NCBI GenBank assembly: GCA_945868555.1
Contig: CAMBMC010000124.1
Coordinates: 1 to 7,026 of the forward strand
Length of the DNA stretch: 7,026 bases
Origin: Chitinophaga pinensis
GTDB lineage: Bacteria > Bacteroidota > Bacteroidia > Flavobacteriales_D > Crocinitomicaceae
Reading direction: 5' to 3'
In this document: positions 1 to 6,905 of the stretch, piece by piece
Numbering within the stretch: position 1 is the stretch's first letter
How the letters are laid out: the number at the start of each line of letters is the position of its first letter
Notes under the pieces: generated by a model
What the model was told of the DNA's origin: nothing
Databases searched by the model: none
The model's input: the letters and a program-made list of their open reading frames with translations, nothing else
Translations under genes and position numbers: made by a program

Positions 1-1143
1 GCCATCAATACGGGAACTTCTACTATCATATCTGTAGTAACAGTCACTCCTTATTACACATTCGGAGGAACAACCTGTACGAGTAATGCACCACCGTTTA
101 CGTTTGAATACCGCATATACCCGGTTGGAACGATTAATCCGAATCCAAATATAAACGTTTGTTCAGGATCAGTGATACCTGCCGTAAATTTCACCGGCAA
201 CACCAACGTATTTGATTGGACCAATTCCAATACATCAATCGGTTTGCCTGGAATAGGAACTGGAAGTATTCCATCATTTACTGCCCCTACAGTTTCTATC
301 ATTACGACGGCAACAATCATCGTAACCCCTCGTTATTTTACATCATCCAATTTCTATTGTGACGGAGTAGCCGATACATTTTTGATTACCATTTATCCTC
401 CAACTTCGTCTCTGACAACTATTACATCATGTTCACCAGTGACATGGAACGGCAATATCTACACAAGCAGTGGCACCTATAGCGTGAATTTAACAAGTGT
501 GAACGGATGTGACTCTACCGCTAATTTGGTACTCACCCCGGGTGCTGTACAAGTAGGTGGCCAGAGTGTTACGACGTGTAATTCTTATATATGGAATGGC
601 AATACCTACAACTCCAGTGGTATTTATACCGACACACTGATAGCTGCTAGCGGCTGTGATTCAATAAGCACCTTAACTTTAACGATAGAAAATCCTCCTC
701 AACCACCACAGGTGAATATGATCAGTATGTCGGACTATGTTGAGTTGAACACCCAATCACAACCTGGAGCAACATACCAATGGGTTATCTGTCCAACGTA
801 CGACTCTATACCGGGCGAAGATTCCACAACAATGATTGTTACAACTAACGGAAACTACGCGGTGATTGTCACTAATGCCTGTGGCGCTGACACCTCTGCT
901 TGTGTCACAGTTTCTACGTTTTTAGCTCTTGACGAAAACAGCAATGAGCAACAGATATTTCCGACAGTATTGCACTGCAACGATTGGCTGAATGTACCTG
1001 CTGATCATTGGATTTTATACGACTTTCAAGGGAACAAGATGACCACACTTGCTCCTGAGGCACTCGGAATGAAAATGTGTTTCCCTTCGGGAATGTACAT
1101 CCTTTCGAATGCTAAAAAACGGCATAAAATTATCTTGCTGTAG
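1..1143 (+). CDS. Secreted PKD/Ig-like repeat protein with probable T9SS type A sorting domain (5'-truncated)
   Basis: The reading frame is open from base 1 to the TAG at 1141-1143. It gives 380 residues of a longer protein whose start lies outside the window; the GTG at 172 is an internal Val codon. In order there is the tail of one PKD-like module (residues 1-41), a complete PKD-like module (about 42-135, with WTNSN-SIGL and paired Cys), and two copies of a Cys-containing repeat of the type TSC..WNGN.Y.SSG.Y...L....GCDS (139-180 and 188-229). An Ig-like stretch (232-306, ATYQW and GNYAVIVTNACG) follows, then a C-terminal region (308-380) with FPTVL, LYDFQGNKM, PSGMYIL and a basic end, KKRHKIILL. 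This ending resembles a divergent T9SS type A sorting domain. Such proteins are surface-exposed or released adhesin-like proteins. The ligand cannot be read from sequence. Family assignment is secure; the sorting domain is less so because it is Cys-containing and atypical. Confidence 0.85.
   Translation, partial: AINTGTSTIISVVTVTPYYTFGGTTCTSNAPPFTFEYRIYPVGTINPNPNINVCSGSVIPAVNFTGNTNVFDWTNSNTSIGLPGIGTGSIPSFTAPTVSIITTATIIVTPRYFTSSNFYCDGVADTFLITIYPPTSSLTTITSCSPVTWNGNIYTSSGTYSVNLTSVNGCDSTANLVLTPGAVQVGGQSVTTCNSYIWNGNTYNSSGIYTDTLIAASGCDSISTLTLTIENPPQPPQVNMISMSDYVELNTQSQPGATYQWVICPTYDSIPGEDSTTMIVTTNGNYAVIVTNACGADTSACVTVSTFLALDENSNEQQIFPTVLHCNDWLNVPADHWILYDFQGNKMTTLAPEALGMKMCFPSGMYILSNAKKRHKIILL
415..687 (+). 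repeat. Two in-frame copies of a WNGNxYxSSGxY...GCDS module
   Basis: Copy 1 covers about 415-540 and copy 2 about 562-687, spaced 147 nt apart (49 codons). Both encode a Cys five residues or fewer before WNGN, then Y.SSG.Y, then GCDS and a beta-strand ending in L.L. At the DNA level only short blocks such as tggaa(c/t)ggcaata match, so the duplication is old and constrained at protein level. This Cys-paired repeat is common in long secreted proteins of Bacteroidota. Confidence 0.75.
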
Positions 1144-1399
1144 CGCGAAGGAGGGCTTGAAATTATCGGTGTGGCAATTGGATTAACATCTGCTGTACGC
1201 TATTAATTTTTCTTCCTTCGGTATTTTCCGAACCAGAAATGATTAGACTTAGTAAATTAAAAACAGGTTTAGTATGCGAAAATGAGACCCTAAATTTGAA
1301 GGGTAAGCATTTAATAAAACGAGATAAGAAATGATACAGAACGAAAATTTGAATTGAACAAAGCGGATAATTTGGAGATTTATGTTTATTTAAATCCTG
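1144..1399. other. Convergent intergenic region without a recognised gene
   Basis: This 256-nt gap lies between the stop of the plus-strand repeat protein and the stop of the minus-strand ankyrin gene. It is AT-rich and has no convincing ORF. Three weak inverted repeats are visible: CGAAGGA at 1146-1152 with TCCTTCG at 1214-1220; TTCGG/CCGAA at 1217-1232 with a 6-nt loop; and ACCCT/AGGGT at 1287-1304 with an 8-nt loop. None is followed by a T-run on either strand, so I do not call an intrinsic terminator, although a convergent pair would be expected to need one. Confidence 0.5.
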
Positions 1400-1915
1400 T
1401 TAGTTCAACAATTGTATTATTTCTTCATTACCGCTTTGCACGGCATAATCCAAGGCCGTTTTTCCTGAACGTTCCTTTACGTCTTTCAGTGCGCCATTTT
1501 CCAAGAGTAGTTTAATCAATTCAATCTTTTGACCAAGGATCGCATACATCAATGGGGTGGTTCCTAGGTCATTTGCACTATTGACATCTGCATTGTGCTG
1601 AATGAGAAGCGCAGCCAATTCTACATTTCCCTTAAAACATGCTCCCATCAAAACCGTTCCTTCTCCACTCTTCGCATTGACATCCGCTTTGTGCTTTATT
1701 AGAAGTTTGACAACTTCCATCTGACCTCTGTATCCGGCAATAATTAAAGGTGTAAATCCACCTTCGTTCCTACAATTTACAGTATCTCGATTTACTTTGA
1801 TCATGGCTTTAATGGCACTTGTGTCTCCCTTTCGACAGGCATCAAATATCCCTTGGGCGGAAGAGTGAAATGAAAGTAAAACGCAGCATATTGCAAACGA
1901 TAAAAAATGATTCAT
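1400..1915 (-). CDS. Exported ankyrin-repeat protein, 171 aa
   Basis: The ATG at 1915 is chosen over an upstream in-frame TTG at 1957. It places a standard signal peptide at the N-terminus: MNHF, a hydrophobic core FAICCVLLSF, then HSSAQ with cleavage expected near residue 21 or 22. The remainder is about four to five ankyrin repeats: GIFDACRKGDTSAIKAMI (from about 22), FTPLIIAGYRGQMEVVKLLI (about 54), the VLMGACFKGNVELAALLI unit (about 88), TPLMYAILGQKIELIKLLL (about 120) and a final KTALDYAVQSGNEEIIQLL (about 152). No enzymatic domain is attached. Ankyrin repeats bind proteins, so a periplasmic binding or scaffold role is inferred; the partner is unknown. The start lies 63 nt downstream of the DOMON gene on the same strand, with no clear promoter in between, so co-transcription is likely. 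There is no T9SS domain or lipobox-type Cys at the cleavage site. Confidence 0.88.
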   Translation of the reverse strand: MNHFLSFAICCVLLSFHSSAQGIFDACRKGDTSAIKAMIKVNRDTVNCRNEGGFTPLIIAGYRGQMEVVKLLIKHKADVNAKSGEGTVLMGACFKGNVELAALLIQHNADVNSANDLGTTPLMYAILGQKIELIKLLLENGALKDVKERSGKTALDYAVQSGNEEIIQLLN

Positions 1916-1919
1916 TGGG

Positions 1920-1945
1920 AAAAAGTTAAGAATTGTTAGCTTTTT
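1920..1945 (-). terminator. Weak A/T-rich hairpin between the DOMON and ankyrin genes
   Basis: The arms at 1920-1929 and 1936-1945 pair over 10 positions around a 6-nt loop. In the minus-strand transcript there is one C-A mismatch, only one G-C pair, and a U-run within the 3' arm. It ends 4 nt before the ankyrin ATG. It could be a weak terminator or attenuator after the DOMON gene, or a leader structure near the ankyrin start. The stem is mostly A-U and may be fortuitous. Confidence 0.25.
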
Positions 1946-1978
1946 GTAGATGGGCAATCAATAAGAAATAGACGAAAA

Positions 1979-3133
1979 TCAATCCAATAGAAATCTTGTT
2001 TGAACGCTTTCTTGTCCTACAAGAATAGTCATGAGATAGACACCATTGTTTTCTTTCGATAAATCAATCATTTTCTGATTTTTTGTATTGCTCACCAATT
2101 TTCCTTGTGCATCAAAGATCTTTACAGAGAAGTCGCTTGTTTCGTCTAGCATAATCATGATGTGTTTGTCTTTTACCTGGACGTAGTTTATTTCACCCAA
2201 TTCCAATGTGCTCGCCGAATTTACCCCTGTCGTAAAGTTCCAGGTTGAATTGTCGGAAAACCCAGCGTATGGATTCGAAGCAAGATCAACAATTGCCCCA
2301 TTATCGATCGTACAATAGTAACTTGTAGAAGACGACAAATTCGCGCTTGGATTGATCGTAACCGTTGCGCTGTTTGCCGTAACATTCGTGCTCGAAGTGA
2401 CATCGAAAGACTCTATTAAGGTTCCGGTTGACTCATACAAACGAATCAAGCCTGTTCCGAACTGAACATTTTCAGAAAAAGTTGCTGTCAAATTCGTGCT
2501 TAAGGCAACACCTGTTGCATTGTCTGCCGGGGAAAGGGCAGAGGAAACCGCGAGAGTCGGATTCGTCGCATCAGGCAAGGCCCAAGGGAGGACAATTCCA
2601 GTGGATCTATTTGTTGACCCATGATAGGCAATCGTGTACGTTGCTGAATCTCCACGTGCCCAAACAACATTCAAATTTGCAGCACTATATAGAAGGGCTA
2701 AGTCATTCGCATCACCTGTGTTTAAAACTCGAGTCGCTACAACTGTTCGCTGTCCCGAAGTAACTGTATTGGATGTGATTGTCCAGTTTTGTGTGGCATC
2801 TTTGTTTATACCAACAGCAGTATAAGAACTATTGTAATAATCAAACCAGTCAACCGCATGCGTAGCTCCAGTTTTTCCACCTGAGTACATCAAAACATCT
2901 GTTGGGGTCATAAAGGATCCAAAACCAAGAGCTATCCATCTGTCAGATGGCCCTGTAAAGGTTACATTGATATTGGTAGAGGTCATTGTTGCACTCAAAA
3001 ATATCCCAGATCCAGAAGCATTTCCAAGTGCATCAGGCAACTCTTGATAGGCAATGGTTTTTGTTTGTGCGATGGATAGGTTCATTCCTAGGGCGCAGAC
3101 AAAAGCGGAGAGGCAAAGGATTTTTATTTTCAT
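1979..3133 (-). CDS. Secreted DOMON + Big_5 Ig-like protein with T9SS type A sorting domain, 384 aa
   Basis: The protein starts with a clear signal peptide (MKIKILCLSAFVCALGMNLS then IAQ, cleavage near residue 23). Residues about 42-180 look like a DOMON domain: a strand ISA-type sandwich entry at GIFLSATM, the motif DRWIALGFG at 65-73, and the closing YHGSTNR at 170-176. DOMON domains bind heme or sugars; Met75 or Met82 together with His171 are candidate heme ligands, but this is inference. Residues about 187-302 are a Big_5-type Ig-like domain, recognisable by SPADNATGVALSTNLTATFS, NLSSSTSYY and a final WNFTTG. Residues about 310-384 are a typical type A sorting domain (VKIFDAQGKLV, IDLS.ENNGVYLMTI, FLLD). 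Export by Sec and then T9SS is predicted, with the C-terminal domain removed on the surface. The ATG at 3133 sits about 20 nt from a good promoter match, and the ankyrin gene follows downstream. The substrate or electron partner is not evident. Confidence 0.88.
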   Translation of the reverse strand: MKIKILCLSAFVCALGMNLSIAQTKTIAYQELPDALGNASGSGIFLSATMTSTNINVTFTGPSDRWIALGFGSFMTPTDVLMYSGGKTGATHAVDWFDYYNSSYTAVGINKDATQNWTITSNTVTSGQRTVVATRVLNTGDANDLALLYSAANLNVVWARGDSATYTIAYHGSTNRSTGIVLPWALPDATNPTLAVSSALSPADNATGVALSTNLTATFSENVQFGTGLIRLYESTGTLIESFDVTSSTNVTANSATVTINPSANLSSSTSYYCTIDNGAIVDLASNPYAGFSDNSTWNFTTGVNSASTLELGEINYVQVKDKHIMIMLDETSDFSVKIFDAQGKLVSNTKNQKMIDLSKENNGVYLMTILVGQESVQTRFLLD

Positions 3134-3153
3134 GGTTCTTGCAGTTTAGACGG

Positions 3154-3184
3154 CTAAAATAGTTAAAAGCCAACGAAGTTCAAA
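3154..3184 (-). promoter_or_regulatory. Bacteroidota-type promoter for the DOMON gene
   Basis: Reading the minus strand, TTTG (3184-3181) is followed by a 19-nt spacer and TATTTTAG (3161-3154). The latter matches the TAnnTTTG consensus of the Bacteroidota primary sigma factor at all but one fixed position. The expected start of transcription is about 6-7 nt further, giving a leader of roughly 15 nt before the ATG at 3133. The spacing is canonical and the position fits the gene start. Confidence 0.6.
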
Positions 3185-3361
3185 AAATTGAATGTTTTGA
3201 GTTTCTGTCGCGTGCAATTCCCAAAACAAGTAGACATATCCTCCCTCAACAGGCTCGTGCGTTCAAATCATTCACCCACCCCAGCGGGAATTTCGGCCGA
3301 CAAGTCTGAATCTCCATTTTTAGATCAATTCACTACCCTTGAGCACGCAAAGCCATCAACA

Positions 3362-3856
3362 ATGAAACTCCGATTCATTTCACACCTGCGCTCACGGGCC
3401 AAGCGTAGTCTCGTCATATTGGTAACAGGACTTTCCTGCCTCGCATTTGCTTTTGTATTTGCGGCATTTTCAGAATCCGTTAATCCTTTGCATTCAAAAC
3501 CGATTAAAGTTGGAGTCGACACTTCTGATATTCATCGGTTATCCTCCAATCAAGCGAACAACGAAAAGTTAAGTTACTTAAGCTACCTCCTCTGTAGGGT
3601 CAATGATTGGGTGCAAGTGATGCATGGGACAGGTCGAAATGCGATGGATTATTTGGACGCATGGACTGACTTTGCGGATGCCAACAATCACCTGATTGTG
3701 GCACCCGAATTTAGTGAACTAATCAAGGGCGAAACCTTCGATTATCACGAAGGAAATGTTTGGGATCAACATCACGTTTGGAACAAACCCAATAGGAATC
3801 ATCATTTTTTTTCTCTGCGCCTCTGCGGTGAAAAAATAAGAAGAATGGAAATGTAG
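3362..3856 (+). pseudogene. Truncated alpha/beta hydrolase (esterase/PHB-depolymerase-like) fragment
   Basis: The ATG at 3362 opens a 164-residue frame; the frame is also open upstream to a TTG at 3188, but that segment shows no recognisable domain. Residues 1-16 are basic and 17-36 are a hydrophobic signal or anchor segment (LVILVTGLSCLAFAFVFAAF). The segment VMHGTGRNAMDYLDAW at about 86-101 is the first core strand plus the His-Gly oxyanion motif of alpha/beta hydrolases. VAPEFS (113-118) and GNVWD (131-135) continue the family pattern. After about residue 144 the similarity ends, and the tail (NHHFFSLRLCGEKIRRMEM) is translated from a low-complexity/CTCTGCG repeat. The nucleophile elbow (G-x-S-x-G) and the catalytic Asp and His are all missing, so the product cannot be catalytic. 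The stretch just before HGTG (YLLCRVNDWVQ) also looks degraded compared with the usual hydrophobic strand. The stop lies 23 nt from the stop of the convergent large gene, with no terminator. A short expressed protein cannot be excluded. Confidence 0.65.
3805..3836. repeat. T8-(CTCTGCG)x2-GGTG-A6 repeat element
   Basis: A run of eight T (3805-3812) is followed by CTCTGCGC (3813-3820), CTCTGCGG (3821-3828), TG and six A (3831-3836). The unit is 8 nt and occurs twice. On the other strand the core reads CACCGCAGAGGCGCAGAG. From memory, near-identical strings (CACAGAGGCACAGAG-type) recur between genes in many unrelated bacterial genomes; I cannot verify copy number here. It lies exactly where the hydrolase reading frame loses family similarity. 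The T/A flanks could pair (7 bp around a 16-nt loop), but there is no U-tail on either strand, so it is not a terminator. Confidence 0.55.
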
Positions 3857-3879
3857 AGCTTATAGAACTCAGGTTGCGC

Positions 3880-6861
3880 TTACCGGATCACATTCACATG
3901 ACCAACAACCATTTTCCGCTCGTCGGTGTCTGTGGTCTTGAACTCGATCTTCCACGTATAAACCCCATCTTGTACAACGGTGATTTCACTCTTACCACCA
4001 TAACTTCCATCCCAACCAACGGTCGCATCGTGTGACTCAAACACAATTTCACCCCAGCGGTTGTAGATGAATAAATTGTAGTCGGTCGGATCAAACCCCG
4101 AAGTGAAAATAGGCTGAAAAAATTGGTTGTGCTCGTCGTCGTCGGGCGTGAAGCAGTTCGGAATGTAAAACAATAAGTCTTCTTTGATCTGAATAATTGA
4201 ACTCGTGGTATCAATACATCCAGAAGGAGAGGTAGCAATCAGGATGACCTCATAATTGCCCAAAGGCATTCCCGAATAATCGTGCGACGGGTTGACATTT
4301 GTCGAAGTGGACGATCCGTCACCGAAGTTCCAAACATAGCTCACAGCGCCAATTGTTGTGTTCTGAAAACTCGTTTGAGAGTCATATTGGTTAATAACAG
4401 AGGGTACAGCAAAAAACGATGCCATTGGTGGCGCTTCAACACAGACGAGGTTTGACTGATTCAGCGTGTTTACACAACCGTTGGCAAATGTTACGGTGAG
4501 TGAAATGTCATAGCAGCCGTAGTTGACAAAGGTGTTCGTCACACTGCCGCAGCTGTTTAGTGTTGTTCCATCGCCGAAGGACCAAACGCAGTCAATTGAA
4601 TTCGCTGTGGTATTTGAGAAGTTGACTACCAGTGGCGAACATCCCAAGGTGATGTCGGGCGTAAATGTTACAGGATCAGTTGCGGTGAATTGAACAAGGA
4701 CATTATCCGTGTTTTCGCAACCTGCAGCTGTAGTTCCAACAACAGTATAGGTGCTAATGGTAGCACTCGGCACGAATGACACGCCATCACTTACCCCATT
4801 GTTCCACGTATAGGTGTCTGCTCCGCTACCGGTCAAGACGATGCTTAAGCCAAGACAAATGGTGACGTCATTTCCGGCATTGACAGTAGGAATCGGATTT
4901 ACAACAATTTCCATTTGATCGGTATTGACACAGCCATCGGCAGATGTGCCTGTAACCGTGTAGGTCGTTGTTGTACTTGGCGTAAATGCAAGGCCATCCG
5001 TAATGTTGTTGTCCCAAGAATAGGTAAGCCCACCAGATGCATTTACACTCGTGCTTTCGCCAGCGCAAAGTGCTTGATCAACACCTGCAGAAATAGTGGG
5101 AAGGGTGTGTATAGTGATGGTGAAGTTTGCGGGCGCGCCGACACAAGTGCCGACACTCGGTGTAACTGTAATGGTTGCAACTTGACCCACGGTTCCACTG
5201 TTGGTCGTTGTAAAACCGGGTAAGTTTCCGTTGCCACCAGTTCCTAAGCCGATGCTTGCATTGCTATTTGTCCATGTATAATTTGTTCCCGCAGTTGAAC
5301 TGGTAAAAGCCACTGACGGAATAATCACACCGGGACACGCTTCCAAATCGATGGGAACATCCATCGTCGTTTGAGGTGTAACGATCACATCGATTTGTGC
5401 TAAAGGACTTACACATCCATTGATCGTTTGGGAGACGTAATAACTTACTGTTCCTGGTGTTGTCGTGGTGGGGACAGGTGCAGTCGTGCTTCCCACTCCA
5501 CCCGTAGGAACAGTATACCATAAGAGATTGCTTCCTGCAGCAGTCAAGGCACTTGCCGTCGCTCCCTGACAATAGGTGACATTGCTCACAGTGGGTGCTG
5601 GGGGTCCTGCGTTAACGGTAATGATCACGGATTCTGTTGCCGTGCACCCCGCGAAATCAGTTCCATTCAAAATCGCTGTATAGGTTCCTGAATTTGCATA
5701 GGTGATGGAATGCGGACCAATTCCTGTTGCACTCGCTTGCGAACCACCGTTGGAGAAATTCCAATTCAAGCCACCCGAGATATTCGTTGAGGTAGAACCA
5801 TTAAAAACGACAGTTCCTCCCGGGCAAATGCTGACAGGTGCAGCGGTGATGTTCGGGTTCGGGCCTTGAAAAGAACCTGTACCACCAAAATTTACGGTAA
5901 AGCCCAAGTTCGCACTGAAGTTGTTCACAAGGAGTGCGTATGTCGTTCCAGCTGTCATGTTGATAAACTGGCAATAGGCATTTTCACCAGGATCACAATT
6001 CGGATCTTCCACAATGTTCACATCAGTTAAACTCAATCCAGTAGAACCGTTGACATTGAGACAAGACGACGAGTTGCAGCGCAAAAGAGTGCGTGGTCCG
6101 CATGGATTGGTTGTATTCAATTGGTACACAATAAAGTCGATGTCATCCATCGGATTCAACGGAGTGATATCCACGGTGAAGGTCCCCGCTGTTCCGCAAG
6201 TCCAGTAAAACCATGAGGAATTTCCTTCGTCTGCTCCAAAAGCATTTTCTAGACACGAAGATGCTTCAGGTTCGTCATTGTTATTTCCACCACCACTCAA
6301 AGTTCCAACGCTGACAGGACTTTGGTTGCACAAAAATGCAGCTCCACCGCAGTCAGCACCTGGATTCGCAGATGGGGTGTAGTTATTTAAACAAAGTTCA
6401 AATGTTCCTTCATTTGCAGCAGTGGTGGAAACGCGGATGTAATAGACCGAACCTGGAATCATTGCACCCTCATAGAGTTGGACAATTCCTGAACCAGGGG
6501 CTGAGTTGCAGCCTTGTTCATTGATTGTTGTGGCGCAATCACCATTGTAAATCGCCACAGAAGGATTCAACATTGTACCTCCATTTCCCGATCCGCCTAC
6601 TGAAATGAGGGCATCCGTTCCGGTAGCCGTAAACTGAAACCAAACATCCTCTGTGATGGTCGCACCGAAACAGGTTGGATTGCCCCAGATACCGGGAGTA
6701 GAGCCAATGTTAGTGTAAAATGCGGCACCTGAGCAATAGTTAGAAACATTGTTTAACTGCACTGCTGTAAGGCAATCATCTCCTTGCGATTTGGCAACAT
6801 TGAGCCACGCCATGCACGCAAAAAAGAAGATCAATAGGATATGTCGATTGGCAGTTCTCAT
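3880..6861 (-). CDS. Large multidomain PKD/Ig surface protein with T9SS type B (gliding-motility-associated) C-terminal domain, 993 aa
   Basis: The ATG at 6861 gives an immediate signal peptide (MRTANRHILLIFFFACMAWL, cleavage after NVAKSQ near residue 26). The alternative TTG at 6909 overlaps the promoter and is rejected. Then come two Cys-rich beta modules (about 27-161, with DVWFQF and YYIRVST; and 166-333, with SSWFYWTC and TTYALLVNN) that resemble CUB/PPC-like modules of Bacteroidota secreted proteins. They are followed by a PKD domain (334-419), an Ig-like module of the LLWYTVPTGG type (420-496), a PKD-like module with WTNSNASIGL (497-588), two tandem YTVxGT...GCxNTD modules (589-658, 659-730), and two PKD domains with WSFGDG (760) and WNFGDG (844). 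The CHU_C/type B sorting domain follows (896-993: IPNCFTPDDDEHNQFF, YNRWGEIVFES, GWDGSYGGK, DGVYTWKIEF). Secretion by T9SS with surface attachment is predicted. Roles in adhesion or gliding are typical of the family, but none is shown here. Confidence 0.92.
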   Translation of the reverse strand: MRTANRHILLIFFFACMAWLNVAKSQGDDCLTAVQLNNVSNYCSGAAFYTNIGSTPGIWGNPTCFGATITEDVWFQFTATGTDALISVGGSGNGGTMLNPSVAIYNGDCATTINEQGCNSAPGSGIVQLYEGAMIPGSVYYIRVSTTAANEGTFELCLNNYTPSANPGADCGGAAFLCNQSPVSVGTLSGGGNNNDEPEASSCLENAFGADEGNSSWFYWTCGTAGTFTVDITPLNPMDDIDFIVYQLNTTNPCGPRTLLRCNSSSCLNVNGSTGLSLTDVNIVEDPNCDPGENAYCQFINMTAGTTYALLVNNFSANLGFTVNFGGTGSFQGPNPNITAAPVSICPGGTVVFNGSTSTNISGGLNWNFSNGGSQASATGIGPHSITYANSGTYTAILNGTDFAGCTATESVIITVNAGPPAPTVSNVTYCQGATASALTAAGSNLLWYTVPTGGVGSTTAPVPTTTTPGTVSYYVSQTINGCVSPLAQIDVIVTPQTTMDVPIDLEACPGVIIPSVAFTSSTAGTNYTWTNSNASIGLGTGGNGNLPGFTTTNSGTVGQVATITVTPSVGTCVGAPANFTITIHTLPTISAGVDQALCAGESTSVNASGGLTYSWDNNITDGLAFTPSTTTTYTVTGTSADGCVNTDQMEIVVNPIPTVNAGNDVTICLGLSIVLTGSGADTYTWNNGVSDGVSFVPSATISTYTVVGTTAAGCENTDNVLVQFTATDPVTFTPDITLGCSPLVVNFSNTTANSIDCVWSFGDGTTLNSCGSVTNTFVNYGCYDISLTVTFANGCVNTLNQSNLVCVEAPPMASFFAVPSVINQYDSQTSFQNTTIGAVSYVWNFGDGSSTSTNVNPSHDYSGMPLGNYEVILIATSPSGCIDTTSSIIQIKEDLLFYIPNCFTPDDDEHNQFFQPIFTSGFDPTDYNLFIYNRWGEIVFESHDATVGWDGSYGGKSEITVVQDGVYTWKIEFKTTDTDERKMVVGHVNVIR
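4672..5097 (-). repeat. Tandem duplicated Ig/PKD-like module inside the large surface protein
   Basis: Two adjacent modules, at 5097-4888 (residues 589-658) and 4887-4672 (659-730), share the frame T..AG.D...C.G.S, Y.W.N, DG..F.PS.T.TYTV.GT and GC.NTD. They are about 70-72 residues each with one conserved Cys pair. Their DNA has drifted considerably, so the duplication is not recent. They probably act as rigid spacers holding the N-terminal modules away from the cell; this is inferred from the general role of such arrays. Confidence 0.7.
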
Positions 6862-6905
6862 GCGCACATGCGAATGGGGTTTTAAATAGCAGTAGTTTAA
6901 CGACC

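Noticed and set aside
54..320. Minus-strand ORF of 88 residues opposite the first protein
   Set aside because: It is antisense to a PKD-like module with clear protein-level similarity to the large surface protein, and has no start context or domain of its own.
1341..1375. Possible plus-strand promoter (TTTG, 16 nt, TAATTTGG)
   Set aside because: The spacer is too short, the -7 element misses the two-base gap of TAnnTTTG, and no plus-strand gene follows.
1916..1957. Upstream TTG start at 1957 for the ankyrin gene
   Set aside because: It adds 14 residues in front of a normal signal peptide and uses TTG, whereas the ATG at 1915 gives a standard export signal.
2428..2825. Plus-strand ORFs opposite the DOMON gene
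   Set aside because: They lie wholly within the coding strand shadow of a well-supported gene and their translations show no recognisable pattern.
3188..3361. N-terminal extension of the hydrolase fragment from a TTG at 3188
   Set aside because: The 58 extra residues show no domain or signal peptide, and the ATG at 3362 leads directly into a basic plus hydrophobic export-like segment.
3776..3788. GTTTG-GAA-CAAAC hairpin near the end of the hydrolase fragment
   Set aside because: It has a five-base-pair stem and a 3-nt loop without an adjacent U-run, and is likely to occur by chance in AT-rich coding DNA.
4868..5572. Overlapping ORFs on both strands inside the large surface protein
   Set aside because: Their Cys- and Arg-rich translations are typical frame shadows of Thr/Gly/Asn-rich repeat coding sequence.
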